The notes: generated from the sequence alone by a model not told the origin. Counted from the first letter of the stretch, positions 20,601 to 33,428 are shown. The stretch: DNA of 64,000 bases from Sporothrix humicola (GCA_021396245.1 WNYE01000003.1:248001-312000); one strand, 5' to 3'. Program-made: numbers and translations.

Positions 20601-22629
20601 CTTTTCGATTGGTGGCCGCGATACTGAGGAGCCCGAGTCGCGCATGTCCGAGGTCGAGCGCGATGGCCAGGACGACGAGGATGACGACGAGACCGATGCT
20701 GAGGGCCGGGCTCTCAAAAAGACGCTCGCAGGTCAGTGGGCTGGCCGTGACGAGGATTCCATGACAGAAGCTAGCTTCTCTGCAACGCCCGCCGAGTCAG
20801 AGTCTACCGCCACGCCAGCCACGACAGTGAATACAGCGACCAAGGCCCCCGCCAAGAAGCGCAAGCTCGACCTGCAGATGGAGGCAGCCCTCAAGCGGCA
20901 AAAGCGCAACGACGAGGAACTATTTGGCATCTCTATTGGAGCTGTCGAAACCAAGTTCCGGGACGACGCTACTGCCGCCGTCGCTGCTTCTGCTCCCAAG
21001 AGCGATGACATGATTATTGATGATGTCGCGATGCCTGTCACTACAAGAAACGCAAAGGCGTCGACGCCTGCGCCCTCTATTCCTGATGAAACCGACAAGA
21101 AGAAGAAGCTGGTCAGCAAGAAGCCCAAGAAGACGAAGAAGCAGCTTCTGGAAGAGCGCAAAGCCGAAGAGCAGAAACTCGAGGAAGAAGAGCAGAAAGC
21201 GCCTCCCGTCAAGCCAGCCAAGGCCGTCAAGAAGATCGAAGAGACGCCCGAGCCTGTTGCACTCAAGGAGAAGATTCCTGTGCCTGCGCCTGTCCCTGTT
21301 GCCAAGACAAAGGCCAAGGGAGCCAAAGCGCCTGCTCCAGCTCCCGCCGCCGCTGCTCCTCCCAAGGCCGGTAGAACGCCCCAGGAGATTGCCAACTTTG
21401 TTGATAAGAGACGCACTCTGGACCCCGCTATCTATGGCGACTCGCTCACCCGGTCTCTCACGACACCGTCCGATTTCAGACCGTCGCTCGATATTCTGCG
21501 CAACCTCAACCTCCACACCGCCGATCTGCCTGATACCGAGCGGCTTGCCAAGAAGTATGGCAGCCTTCTCAGCAGTCTCACGTCATCGCCCAACAGCAAG
21601 GCCAGCGTCAACAAGCCCACCCCTGGCATCAGCGACTACGAGATGTTCCTGTGGAAGCACGAGCGCGTCACACAGCTCAACGCCGACGAGCAGAGCATCA
21701 TCGATGCCGCCATGGCCGAGAAGGGCAACAGCACGTCGGCCGCGGCTACGGCTGCTGCTGCTGCGGCCGCAGCCGCAGCCATCAAGGACGCTCTGGGCCG
21801 TCCACGCATCGAAGGCTACTACGTGCCCAACTCGACGGGCAGCGCGCGCACCGAGGGTGTCAAGAAGATTTTGAATTCGGAGAAGTCAAAGTACCTGCCG
21901 CACCATCTCAAGGTGAAGAAGGCACGCGAGGAGCGCGAGGCCCGCGCCGGTAAAGCCGGCAAAGCAGCGGCCGTGGCGGCCGCCAAGGTGGCCACGGAGA
22001 CGTCAGCGTCGCGGGGCAGCTCGCGCGCGAACCGCGTCAACCAGCGGCGGTACATTGCGGACCTCAATGACCAGAAGCGGACGCTGGGCCAGGACTCGGA
22101 CGTGTTGCGGTTCAACCAGCTCAAGAAGCGCAAGAAGACGGTCAAGTTTGCGCGGTCGGCGATCCACAACTGGGGCCTGTATGCTATGGAGAGCATCCCC
22201 AAGGACGACATGATCATCGAGTACGTCGGCCAGGAGGTGCGGCAGTCGGTGGCGACGATCCGGGAGCGGGCGTACATTCGGGCCGGCATTGGCAGCAGCT
22301 ACCTGTTCCGGATCGACGACGCAACGGTCATTGACGCGACAAAGAAGGGCGGCATTGCACGGTTCATCAATCACAGCTGCATGCCCAACTGCACGGCCAA
22401 GATTATCAAAGTGGAGGGCAGCAAGCGCATTGTCATCTATGCCTTGCGTGACATTGCACAGAGTGAGTAACCCCGGTGCTTTTCACTAAATTATTTCTCT
22501 ACTGGCATCTACTAACATCCCACAGACGAAGAGCTTACGTATGACTACAAGTTCGAGCCCGAGGACAACCCGGAAGACCGTGTGCCCTGTCTCTGCGGCA
22601 CGACGGCCTGCAAGGGTTTCCTCAACTGA
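17668..22629 (+). CDS. SET1: histone H3 lysine-4 methyltransferase SET1 (COMPASS catalytic subunit)
   Basis: Exons 17668-18411, 18871-22462 and 22526-22629; introns of 459 and 63 nt; product 1479 residues. Order of parts: disordered Ser/Gln/Pro-rich N-terminus with a short Gln run and a Pro run; RRM at about 301-388 (QVLVSGFNPL, LGFGTFRYC); the second Set1 RNA-binding domain at about 529-605 (HTPFIFISCDHVPVVF); a long charged region with acidic and Lys/Ala tracts; n-SET from about 1083 (RTPQEIANFVDKRR); and a WIN motif GSARTEG at 1238-1244 for docking to the WDR5/Swd3 propeller. The SET domain runs from about 1338 (ARSAIHNWGLYAMESI) with RFINHSCMPNC and ELTYDYKF, and the post-SET is CLCGTTACKGFLN. 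All catalytic motifs are intact. The last exon is needed for YDYKF and post-SET; the 22526 acceptor was chosen for that. Confidence 0.96.
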
Positions 22630-23722
22630 TTGCAGCTTTTGCCACATTAATATCGACCGCCCACTTTCGATTTCATATCTTTATCTCTATCCTCTTTTCC
22701 CACTCACTTTATACCCACTCATTCCTCAACCAACACAATAGAACATAATTCCTTCTCCTTTCCTTCACTCTTAACATCATGTACTATCATACCTCTCTCT
22801 TCGCCACAAAACTCAACGAATGGTTTTTTTCTCGTTCCTTTATGATAATCCTTATTGTTTGTTTTTGTTCTTGTTTTTTCAACACAACATTTGCAATGGT
22901 CGTTGGGTCATCAATCAGGTTCTTCAGGTCGTTTGGGTCTATCTTAACTATTTGTTATTGTTTCCTCTTCTCTTTTTCTTGTTGGTACCCTGTTCTATTA
23001 CAAAAAAGGCATTTTCTCGGTTTAGAAATCGGAAATGGGATCGGTTTTTGCTTTTGTTGTTGCCTGTTATCGTTTCTCACAACAACCCCTATTGTAATCG
23101 TTATATTTCGATTTCTCTTTTTTGTGTTTGACATTGCTTTCTCTGGAGTGAGGTTGGGGCCAAAGGGCTCAGGGTTAAGGCGTAGGTGTTCTCTATTCAC
23201 TTTTCAAAAACATTCCAAAATTAAAGGAGTCCTGGTCATAATGGCTCAAGGTTTATTTTATTATCAACTGTCTATTGATGTTTCCCTTTCGTGTTGCTTG
23301 TACATCAATACATGTAAAAACGTCACACATAGTCACTTTGATATTCTTAATGATCATTTCCAAAGATTGAAATTTTAGGAAGTATATCCATGTATTAAAT
23401 TAATCCTGGAAATTGGAAGTCCACCTCTGAACGCCGTCCACATGCAAAGTAAATAAATAAGAAAGAGAAAATATAGGAAGCCAAAAGGCCATAAGGCCAT
23501 ACAAATTGCGTAGCCAGTATTAAGCCCCCATCCAGAAAAAATATTAAATTGTCGTCATGAAAAGGAAAGGCAGAAAAGAAAATTAAAATCAAAAGAAAAG
23601 GTACTTGTACAAGAGTGGGGTATCTCAAAAGAAGAGTTGGTGATGGGAGAATGAAGGGGACTGTGAAGGTGAAAGAAAAGATGCAAGAGGCCGTTCAGTC
23701 ATAAAAGCCTGCGATTCTTCCT
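22630..23722. other. convergent intergenic region SET1 / MFS transporter
   Basis: 1.1 kb, T-rich on the plus strand, holding both 3' ends. ORFs here encode Phe/Cys-rich low-complexity sequence typical of T-rich non-coding DNA. Confidence 0.4.
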
Positions 23723-25696
23723 CTATGCGTTCCCCTCCTTGTTCACTGCAGGAGCGACGGCGGCTGTGGCCGGTGCAGCAGCAGCAGCCTTCTCGTCGCT
23801 GTCCGTGGCGCCTCTTGCGGCAGCCTCCTCGACGGACTCGGTGTCTGACGAGGAAGAGACGGTGCCGGCCGTCACAGGAGCAGCCGCCGGGGCAGCAGCC
23901 TCTACATCGGCAGCAGGGCCGGCAGCACCCTTCTCGGCCTGGCCCTCGGCAGGGGCAGCACCGTCCTTGGCGGGCATGTTCTTCTTGACGCTGCGCCACT
24001 CAATGGACAGAGCACCGAAAATGGTGAGGCAGACCATGATGAGGCCGACCTGGAAGACCTTGCGGAGGGCCTCGTTGTAGGCCGACAGAACCTCTGGCTT
24101 GATGCTGTCGGGCAGGTCCGTCAGGCTGGTGGCGCCGCTGTTAAGAATCTTGTGGCCGTCGAGGCCGGGGATGTGGGACAGGCGCTGGATGAGCTGCGAG
24201 TCCAGAATGTTCTGGCCAACGCTGATGAAAATGGCACCACCGAGCAGCTGGCTGAAGAACATGAGAGAAGTGCCGATGGGCACGTCACGGCGCGGCAGAA
24301 CCGTCTGGGCAGCCAGGTTGGGCGTCTGGAAGGTGAGGCCCATGCCCCAGCCGAACAGGAACTGGTAGCCGATCCACTTGGACGAGCCGGTGTCGACCTG
24401 GAGAGTGGTGAGGAGACCGGCACCAATGGACATGAAGACGACGCCGCTGATCATAAATGGAGAGTAGTAGCCGACGCGGGAAATGGCGATTCCCGAACCG
24501 ATGGAGGCGACGACCATGCCCAGGACGAGCGGGAGAGTGCGAATACCGGACTGGACGGCAGACACGCCCTGGATGGCCTGGAACCAGATGGGCAGGTAGT
24601 AGACGAAGATCATCATCTGGGCACCGATGCACAGGGTCGAGTAGACACCGGCCATGATACTGCGCTGCATAAAGATGCGAGGAGGAACAGTGGCCGTGTC
24701 GGGCATAAAGATCTGGACAAGGACGAAACCGATAAGGAGAACGGCAGCGAGAGTGAGCAGAGCGATGATGCGGCCGTTGCTCCAAGCGTAGGTAGCACCA
24801 CCCCACTCGAGAGCGAGCAGAAGACAAATGCAGCCGGGGATGAAGAAGAAGGTACCGGGGCCGTCGAGCTGCTTGAGCTTGTCCTTAGTGGGGATCTTGG
24901 TGGTGTCACGGTCGGGGATCTTGAGCAGGAAGAAGATGAAGACCATAGCGACGCCGCCGAGCGGGAGGTTAATGTAGAAGCACCAGCGCCAGGTGACCTT
25001 TGTCGTGAAAGCACCACCCAGAAGAGGACCGATGACGGAAGCGAGGCCAAAGACAGCGCCAAACATGCCCTGGTAGAGAGGACGTTTGTGCAGCGGGACA
25101 GCGTAGACGATGATGATAATGACACCCGAGAAAATACCGGCGGCGCCGACACCAGCGATAGCACGGCCGATAATGAAGGCGACAGACGTGGGGGCCGCAC
25201 CGCAGACGGCGGAACCGATTTCAAAGAGGCCGACGGCCGTCAAGAAGACAGTCTTGATGCTGTAAAACATGTAGCCTTTACCAAACATGAGCTGGAAGGC
25301 ACAGGTGGCCAGCAGGTAGGCACTGCCGTACCAGCCAATATCCTGAACAGAGTGGAAATCGTTTGTGATCTGGGGGATGGCGGTGGCAATAATCAGACGG
25401 TCGAGAGCGACGAGGAACATGCTGATGAAAACCGAGGTGAGGAGAAGGCCCAGCTTAAGGCCCGAAGGGTACTCGATGTCTTCGGTGGCAGTGGTGTTGA
25501 CCTGGGCAAGGTCGGCGCCGGCCTCCTTCTCGACACCGTCGTTGTCGTCGTCCTGGATTTTCTTCTCGGCGATGGCATCCGGGTCTTTTGCGTAGTAGCC
25601 CTCGGCGGAGGCAGGTTTTGTTGATACTTCGGGTGCAGATTCTGGCACTGCAGCTGCAGCCGCAGCCGGCTTTGCCTTGCGGAACGGCAGAGGCAT
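23723..25696 (-). CDS. major facilitator superfamily exporter, 14-span DHA2-type drug:H+ antiporter
   Basis: Single exon, 657 residues. The first ATG of the frame is at 25696 (MPLPFRKAK); sequence upstream in frame has no ATG. About 75 cytosolic residues precede the first span (LKLGLLLTSVFISMFLVALD). The motif LDRLIIATAIPQIT and WYGSAYLL after span 1 are typical of 14-span fungal efflux pumps. IGRAIAGVGAAGIFSG and LYQGMFGAVFGLASVIGPLLGGAF match the DHA2 motif C region, and WRWCFYINLPLGG is the next family block. The C-terminal tail is Ala/Glu/Ser-rich and probably cytosolic. Relatives export toxins, drugs or siderophores in other fungi; the substrate here cannot be inferred. There is no biosynthetic cluster next to it, although a Zn2Cys6 regulator lies 5 kb away on the same strand. 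Confidence 0.88.
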   Translation of the reverse strand: MPLPFRKAKPAAAAAAVPESAPEVSTKPASAEGYYAKDPDAIAEKKIQDDDNDGVEKEAGADLAQVNTTATEDIEYPSGLKLGLLLTSVFISMFLVALDRLIIATAIPQITNDFHSVQDIGWYGSAYLLATCAFQLMFGKGYMFYSIKTVFLTAVGLFEIGSAVCGAAPTSVAFIIGRAIAGVGAAGIFSGVIIIIVYAVPLHKRPLYQGMFGAVFGLASVIGPLLGGAFTTKVTWRWCFYINLPLGGVAMVFIFFLLKIPDRDTTKIPTKDKLKQLDGPGTFFFIPGCICLLLALEWGGATYAWSNGRIIALLTLAAVLLIGFVLVQIFMPDTATVPPRIFMQRSIMAGVYSTLCIGAQMMIFVYYLPIWFQAIQGVSAVQSGIRTLPLVLGMVVASIGSGIAISRVGYYSPFMISGVVFMSIGAGLLTTLQVDTGSSKWIGYQFLFGWGMGLTFQTPNLAAQTVLPRRDVPIGTSLMFFSQLLGGAIFISVGQNILDSQLIQRLSHIPGLDGHKILNSGATSLTDLPDSIKPEVLSAYNEALRKVFQVGLIMVCLTIFGALSIEWRSVKKNMPAKDGAAPAEGQAEKGAAGPAADVEAAAPAAAPVTAGTVSSSSDTESVEEAAARGATDSDEKAAAAAPATAAVAPAVNKEGNA

Positions 25697-28600
25697 GTTG
25701 GGCAGAGAAGTTGTGTGACGATGCGCGATGGACTCCAAAAATGTTGTCTTAGTTTGTTTGTGTTTTGTTTATCGTTCGTCGAATGTGAGATGTTGGGATG
25801 GCGTTTGTACGACCGAAAAGGGTATTTGATGCCAAGAGATGGAAACAGAAACAGAAAAAGAAAAAAGAATGGGAGAAGAAAAGAAATCGAGGAAAGCCGG
25901 TCTGCTGGTACTGGTGTAGTACCGTTGTATCTCGCGTGTTCTGTTGGTGATGCTAAGAAATAACAGGCAAGCTAGCAAAAGAGGGGGAAGAGGGAGGAAT
26001 AAGGAGGCGAATGTACTTTGACGATGGCAGAACAAAGAATAGGAAGGTGCGATGAGGTGTGGAAAGGGGGGATGCCGAATTGAGAAAACGAAATGGAAGG
26101 AGGCAGCCACGATCTTTATATTTTCCTTCTTTCCACTTTTGCACTTTTCGACGAAAGGGGACTTTCAATAAAACATGGAAGGCGCGTTCGTGCGGTCCTT
26201 CCCTCCGCTATTTTCCTCTACTTTTTTCGCTTGTATTTTTTTTCGGTCGCTTTTACTCGTCGGGGTCGTTTGTATCGTTTTTCTTTCCTCTTCCGGTGTA
26301 GGTAAAGGCCGCTAAAACGCTTAAAAAGTAGTAAAAGAAGGGTTCGAGCGAGCCAAAAGTGCCATTGAAACCCGGGCATATTAGTGGTATTGCACCCGGG
26401 GGTGTGAACGGCCCGGAGTAAAGAGCTCCAAAATCCGTGCAACGAGGAGGGGAAAGAGACAAGCTGGGGGGGAAGGGTAATTGAGAGGTCGACAGGGAAA
26501 GAACGATCGGGGGCATTTGACTCAAGGCAAGACTCACACGGAGTACGGAGTATACCATGTACAGAAAGGTATACGACGTCCTTTGAATCCATTGAAACGG
26601 CATTCGTAGATAATTACGTTAGCCACGGCTAGTTTTGCTGCTGCCTTGCACCCTGAATAGGAAGAAAGATGTAAGCATAAAAGCTAAAACTACATGATGA
26701 TACCTGAAATATGAACTCATAACTAGGAATCAGGGACTGAAGTGTCCAAAACAATACCTTGGAAGGAAAGATTGCTCGACATGACGGTAACACCAATCCC
26801 CGTACATTTGAGATGGGAGAAGGTGTGAAGGCGTCCGACGTTCATCCGCCTTTGTCACCTGTTCTTAATTGTTTCTTACTTCTGTGACCTTGGCCTTGTG
26901 CTATCTATGTTACTCGTGCATCGCTCTCTTGGCTGGTCGTTCCTTCCGTCCCACGAGTTACTGATTGTTTTTTTTTTGCCTGGTAAAAGCAGCTTGGCGC
27001 AACCCATACAGAGTAGCCACACCACACTACAATGTGCAAGTACCACACATTCCTTCCCATCGGAGCGAGTCACACGCCCCCAACATTGGGGGGTAAGCGA
27101 AACAGAAAGAAAGAAAGAAAGAAAGAGGGGAAAGAGACAGAGACTCAGCGCAGAATGCCACGGAAGGAGCCTGACCACCTGCAAGATGCAAGAGCAAGAG
27201 AAAAGAACAAATTCGTTATGCCTAAATCAAGTTTTCCCTTTCTATTTTACCAGTTTGTTTAGGCCACAGCAAAGTCCGTGTGAATTTTTGTATACGAATT
27301 ACGAATTACATCGTCTGTTTTAGCTTTTTGTACCTGTGGTCACCTACAGTCAGACTCGGCGTAAAAAACACTCCGGATTTTGACATTGTATTACTTTGAG
27401 CATTTCGGCCAGTCTTTTGTGTTTATTTACTTTTATTTTAGGCAATAATTAGACAGCCTTGGTTAGAAACGTCCTATCTGTGTTGATTGTGTTGTCTTGT
27501 CGAGGAAGGTGATATTGAATGTCGTCTTCGACTTTGTCAGCGAGATCAAAAAACCACGCGGGACCAGAACGCGTCTGGCCGGCCCTTGTTCTTCAAGTTC
27601 CAGGGCCTGGATGCGCCAAAGGTCAGAAAAGCTTGTTTCTTATCTCCTTCTTTGGCAGAGTCTTGGCTCTTTTTTTGCTCACAGAAACCCAGAAAAACGC
27701 CGTCGGTCTACGGATTATTTGGGGTACAATCCCCGGGCAGGCAAGCCGCTGTAAAAAGAATTCTTTCAGTGGGGTCAAACGATATTAGCGCAGGAACCGA
27801 GAGCGAGGAAAAGAGTGACAGAGGGGAGTGACTCCTCTTTCAGTGGACGCCAGTGGACGCCGGCAGGCTCTTTGGCACTCCATTGATATGGAGAAGGCAA
27901 TGTTAAGAAATCTCGTTTACCTGATTTTTGCTGGGCTTTTTGCCGCTGTTTTAATTGGGTGTGACATTTCAATATCACCAAATGTTAGCGCTAAAACACG
28001 CCACGCTGCCTGACTCGCTAAAACCCGCTGAAGCGTGGCAGCCTCATGGGAAAGTTGAGACGAGAAACACAAAAAGGAGAGGAGACGGCATGAATCGACA
28101 TTTTGTCGACGCCTATTCGGACGCGTCAGTGAAGTAAGATACATTCTACACAGTACCACTCTGTATTATCTTGCTTGGGAAACTCCCGTATTCTTTAACA
28201 TCTCATGATCTCACGAGAACAGACGCGCAATCGGCAGGCTTCCGAATTAATAACCCCCTGTAAGATGACATAAATAAGGGGCCTTTAAAACAAAAGAAAA
28301 GACCATAAGAAAGTCGACCCGACAATCGTGATCGGAACGAGATTCCTGTTTTTGGGTAAGAATCAGCGAGCTAGGGGTCCCTTGTCGCCCATCCGGGTCG
28401 TTCTTTCCAGCTTCTGTGACTTCGACGGGCCAGTATTTCTTCTTCTCAGTTTTCTTTCTTTTCGTCCACCTTCGTTTCCTTCTTTTGGGGTCGCCGACCG
28501 GAGACTTTTTCGACTTGGAAAAGGGGATTTTCACGACGCCGCGTGTCGTGGAAAGAAAAGAAAAGAAACATGCTGAAAAATGAGAAAAAAAATCAATATT

Positions 28601-30732
28601 GAACCAAGTGGAACAGGCTTCTGGCAAAAGGAAAAAAGAAAAGACAGAAAGACAGAAGGAAAGAGCCCCTAAAATGACTGGCGGCAGGGGCCAGGCTCTG
28701 AAGGTCGGTCGGAATTTGTGTTAGTGACCGATGTCCGTGTTCCAGCGGCACTTCTCACCTCTGCTAGCGCAGAACTAGCACCGTTCAGTGCACCATCGGG
28801 ACTTGGTCGGTCCCGACTATCGCACGAGGTCTTTCCCAGTTGGTATTTCTCGGGTCTTTCCTGCACCCATTCGATACAAAACTGCAACGCTCGACCCGAA
28901 CGGCAAAGCTATCAAGACAAGATACCAGTGACGAGATACCCAACAGAAGGTGTTGGCCGCCTCATATCCCGTCTTTTGGTTCATCTCCAGCCATTTTTTT
29001 TTGGTCTTCCCTTACTTTTCATCCCGTCTTAACGTACGCAGCCCATGCCCTTCAAATAATGAAAAGATGCCGCCCGTTGTCTATCTGTATTCTCTCGTAA
29101 CCTGGGGTGACTTCTTGGATGGCCCTACATCTCCCGTCTCTTGGCTGCATCGATACTCGGGAACAGTTGGGAGGCTGGAAAGCGAGAAGAAGAAAGCGGC
29201 GCCTAGAAATCGTGTATCGAAAACATATAAAAATGAAACGGCCGATGTTTATCCCAAAACGACAATTCTCGGACCCGTGAAATATGGGGAAGGGAAGGAG
29301 CGATACGCGCCCCAGTAGAAACGTGCTCAATACGCTGCTGTGTACGTCGTACGGTTCATCGATCTGTTGTCTCCTGGCTAGCCTTGCTGCCCTTTTCTCC
29401 TTATTCTACTCCTCTACGTTGTAAACTGGAAAGGCAACTATTTTTAAGTGAAGTATGATGCATGTTGCAATTGTCTCCGAAAATTCTTGGCCAAATTACC
29501 GAGCCCGAAGATGATCCAAACCCCCCGAATTCACGGTGGAAAGGAGGGATGATCAGGCCAGGGTTGTAGACGGCCAGCGGTAAACGGGATTCGCCAATGC
29601 CGTTTGTATTGAAATTGGGGCTCTATGTCGGAAGAAACATCAGAACGTCAACACAGATTGTTGTCTGGATGTAAGGCCGGATCATAATCCGTATTCCGTT
29701 TCTTTCGTCCGGGTATCCTCCGTTCTACGACATACATCGTGCCTGGTTGTGGGCTTTTTGATATCGCCGGGATGCATTTATCTTCGCAGAAATATCATTT
29801 CATTATTTACGAATAGACTGCAAACTCACATAAGCAAAAGAGACCAAATGAATTGCAATTAGAAATCAGCGATACCATGATTCACTCACATCCCTCCCCA
29901 CAATAGGCGGGTGCTTACAGTGTATCGGAGACATGTTGCAACTTGGGGGCCAAATCAAAGTCGACGGGCATGCAACATGTAAATCGTGCAAGGGATCTTA
30001 TCATGTAAGCTGTGTCGACAGCATTCCAAATACTTAAGTTGGTGCTTTCATATATTTGGGCCATGTGTGACCTGGTAAATTCCAAGCTATATCAACCGCC
30101 CATGATATAGAGGTCCCGCTTGTCTTGCAATGCTTTATGTTACCGGGTTGAAAAAGCGTATAGGTCCAGTCATATCGCCTGTCACGTTTACTGAAAAGCT
30201 TGCAATCTAGGTTCAGCAACTCAAATGAAGATAAATATGAAATTGTTCGTAAAAGGCCGTCTTTATAAAAATATTGTTACACTCTAATGACCCTCGTGCC
30301 TCGGAGAGAGAAAAGAGGGAAACCCGCAGGAAGATGATGCTTTGTCTATCATGATGCCGTTCCTCAAATCCTTCCTGGTTCCCTCTTTCCCCCGATACTT
30401 CCGAGACACACTCATAAACACCGTTGAGAAAATCCTCCCTTATTAGATCCGCCAATGTATCACACGTATATATGTGAGATCGTATTTCCCTGTGCCCAAA
30501 TCTATAACAGAAAAAAAGAACAAAAACCCAAAAAGCACCACCGACCAGAAAACCGAGACCGTGAAACGTCAAAAGCCAAGACAAGAAAACCAAAAACGAA
30601 ATCGTGAGAGGGGTGAGAGAAGGAAGCAGACCGATAGCTTCTAGAATACTGAAAATCAAAACGAGGGTATGAAAAGAACGCCGAAGAAAATGCGGAGGAA
30701 AACGAAGATGAGTGCAACGAGGAGATATGGCT
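25697..30732. other. 5 kb gene-poor stretch between MFS gene and transcription factor
   Basis: No ORF here shows the GC3-rich coding pattern of the neighbours, and no domain is recognisable. It should contain the MFS promoter at its left end and the 3' UTR of the transcription factor at its right end. It includes a (GAAA)5 microsatellite and one GTACGGAGTAT motif near 26545. No tRNA, transposase or long terminal repeat is seen. Confidence 0.4.
27105..27124. repeat. (GAAA)5 microsatellite
   Basis: Five perfect GAAA units followed by GAGGGG, in the gene-poor stretch. Confidence 0.9.
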
Positions 30733-33428
30733 CTACCACGAAGTATGGGGCATGTTGTTGAAGTTATCAAACGACGTCGTGTCTGTGCCCGTCGGCATGA
30801 TGCTGCCCCACATGTCCCAGTCGATGCTGTTGGGGTCCATGTACGGCTGCGACAGAAACTGGTCCAGCGCCTGCTCGTTGGGCGGCAGCATCACCTTGTC
30901 CCCGCCCAGCAGCGACAGCTCGTCAATCGATGGCACCAGCGTGTCAGACGACGCGGCCGTGTTGATGTTGTTGATGCCACTAACGCCACCCATGGCGTTA
31001 AAGTTGTGGTTGGCCATACCGGTCGAATCGGGCACGGTGGGCGGGCCTGTCGACGGAACCGAGCCCATGCCTAACCCGGACATCATGGACAGCGACGCGG
31101 CCGACGACGACTCCTCGCTCTTAACGGATGCCGCCGACAGAATACCCGTCCCTGGGCCAGATGTGCCCTGCGGTGTGCTCTGAGGTCCCGAAGTCGTGCT
31201 CGACGCCGACTCGTCTTGTGCCGGCATAATGGCCCGAAGCTTGTTGATGAATTCGGGCACTTCAACGGGGATGCCACTCAGATTGGACCGTGCCCGCAGG
31301 ACGGCGACACGCGTGCGCCAGGCCCGCAGGACGTACAGGGCGATCTGGTGGTAAGACCGCTGCGTGACGTCGTACAAGTCGGGATAGTTGTCGTACGTCG
31401 TCTCAACGGCGATCCAAGCCTTCTCCACCAGCTTGCCCGTCGTGCGGATGCACAACTGCCCGACAATAAACATAAACATGTTGTCCTGGAAATACAGGCG
31501 CGAGAACCACGCAAACAGGTTGTTCTTGGCCTTCATCTTGATCTCGTTGTCGTGTGTCGTCGCCTCCACGGCCACCTGGAAGACATTGTCGGCCGGCGTC
31601 TTGACCTCGTCGCTAAACTCGCGCTCCTTGGCCGGCAGAAGCATGTGCTCCAGCTTCTGGAGAACCTCCGCTTTGACCTCGAGAGCCATCTCGTGCAGAG
31701 GGCCGGCTGTCGGGTCACAGAACTTGTCCGTGATCTCAAGAAGGCTCGTCGCCAGGTTGGCAATCAGCACGCGGTACACTTCAATCTGCTGGCTCGAAGG
31801 TCCGTTGGGGCCCCGGAACGCCTCGTGGTCGCTGAGCAGAATCATGGGCTCGACACCGGGTGTCTCGGCCAAGAACCGCGCGAGACGGTTGAAGACCATG
31901 ACCATAATCATCTCGGTGGGGCCCTCGCGGTCCTGCACAGGCTCGGTCGCGGCGGGGAAAAGATCGGCGTCGTTGACATTCTTGGGCTCCTTTGTGTCCC
32001 AAACGCGGGGCAGCATCGAGTGCGAGAGACCCGACATAAGCGCATACTTGGCGTCCACCATCATAATCTGCCACCACACACGGCGACGGATCTCGGTTTC
32101 AAAGGGACTGAGCCCGAGGACCTCGCCGTCACGGTGCATGCCCATCTTTTGCGCAATACGCAGGACAACACCATTCAGAATCCATGCCGCGTGGCGGTTG
32201 TACCGTCCTTGTAAAGAGATCTGACGAAGTTAGCAAATGTACACAGTATATTAAATACAACAATCTAGAGAGCGGCTTACCAAGTAAATGACCAGTGCCT
32301 GGAGAGTCTCCAGGTCGTAGGTCTTCATGAAATTTGTCTTGATAAGAGACAAGCGCACGCCGTTGGAGAAGCGCTGCAGGGCTGTCTCGCGCGAGTAGCC
32401 CAGCATGTTGAGACACTCGTCGGGCGTCATGGACACCGTAGACAGCGTGTAGATAGCAAACAGCAAGGTCTTGACGCTCGGTGGCACATTAGGCGACCCG
32501 CTTGTCGCGTCAACAAGGTAGGGCTGAAGGGTGGGAACGTGCACAATCTTTGTGAGCGGGTTGACGCGCTCCAAGAAGATCTGCCACAACCGGAAAATGT
32601 GAGCTGGCGACGGCTGCAGCTCTTCGAGTGTGGCCGCTGCTGGCGGGCTATTGACGTCACCGCCGGGGCCTGGACCGTGCATGCTATTGACCAGAATCAG
32701 GTCCGAGTTGTCGTCGGGCGTCGCCGTCGTGTCCGGTGTTGTATCTTCGTTGTCTTCGCTGTCGATAATCTCGCGCATGGCGCGCAGCTCTTCGTGGATG
32801 GTGCTGAGCATAAACGAGTCGACAAAGCGGACGCCGCCGTCGTCCTCGACGATCAGCTTTCCTGGCGGCTTCCACTTGAGCGCCGACGAATCGTGGACAA
32901 ACATGCTTTGTGATGTGTCGACCATGGGGCTGGACTCTTCGTCGGGCTTCGCGCTCGAGTACACCTTGAGCAGCTCCTCGCAGCGGGCGAGGCGCTCCTG
33001 CAGGTCCTGGTTCGGCCGCCGGCGCTTTCTTGCCGGAGCGGGTGTGCTGGGGGTACATGATACGTTGGCCTTTCAATCCGCAAAATGTCAGCAACTATGG
33101 TCACGAAGGGCAACATGAAAGATAAGTGAAAGACACAGGGTAGGGGGTAGGTTCGATATGCATCTTAGCCCCCTTATTCAGATATGCACGGCTGAGCCAA
33201 AACTCTCCGAGGAGGGAATAAAAGTATGCGACGACGAACAGAACAGCAAATATACAACGAAAGCAAAGGACACCAACTCACCTTTGTGCAGTTGGCGCAC
33301 GGAAACGTCCGGTCACACTTGATCTTGCGGTGTTGGCAGAGAACGCAGGCGAGAATGCGAGGCGGCTTCGGTCCGCCATATGTGACATGACCTCCGGCGG
33401 GAGCGCCGGGAGTGGATGAGGACGACAT
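30733..33428 (-). CDS. Zn2Cys6 (Gal4-type) fungal transcription factor
   Basis: Exons (minus): 33428-33282, 33069-32281 and 32220-30733; introns of 212 and 60 nt; product 807 residues. The binuclear zinc cluster is at residues 28-54 in the pattern C-x2-C-x6-C-x5-C-x2-C-x6-C (CVLCQHRKIKC start). Intron 1 falls inside the cluster, and only the spliced form supplies the sixth Cys (KANVSC). A basic linker (APARKRRRPNQDLQERLARCEELL) and a short coiled-coil dimerisation segment follow. The fungal_trans middle homology region spans roughly 190-470 (IFRLWQIFLERVNPLTKIVHVPTLQPY, RYNRHAAWILNGVVLRIAQKMGMHRDG). The C-terminus is Ser/Thr/Gly/Asn-rich with acidic hydrophobic patches suited to activation. 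The linker type is shared by many secondary-metabolism regulators, but no cluster is present here and the targets are unknown. Confidence 0.92.

Noticed and set aside
24152..25624. 490-codon open frame on the plus strand antisense to the MFS gene
   Set aside because: It mirrors the MFS frame; strong GC3 bias removes stops on the opposite strand, and the translation is a charged low-complexity sequence with no domain.
30213..30770. 185-codon minus-strand frame below the transcription factor
   Set aside because: Phe/Leu/Ser-rich low-complexity translation from a T-rich 3' region; no domain and no suitable splice link to the upstream gene.
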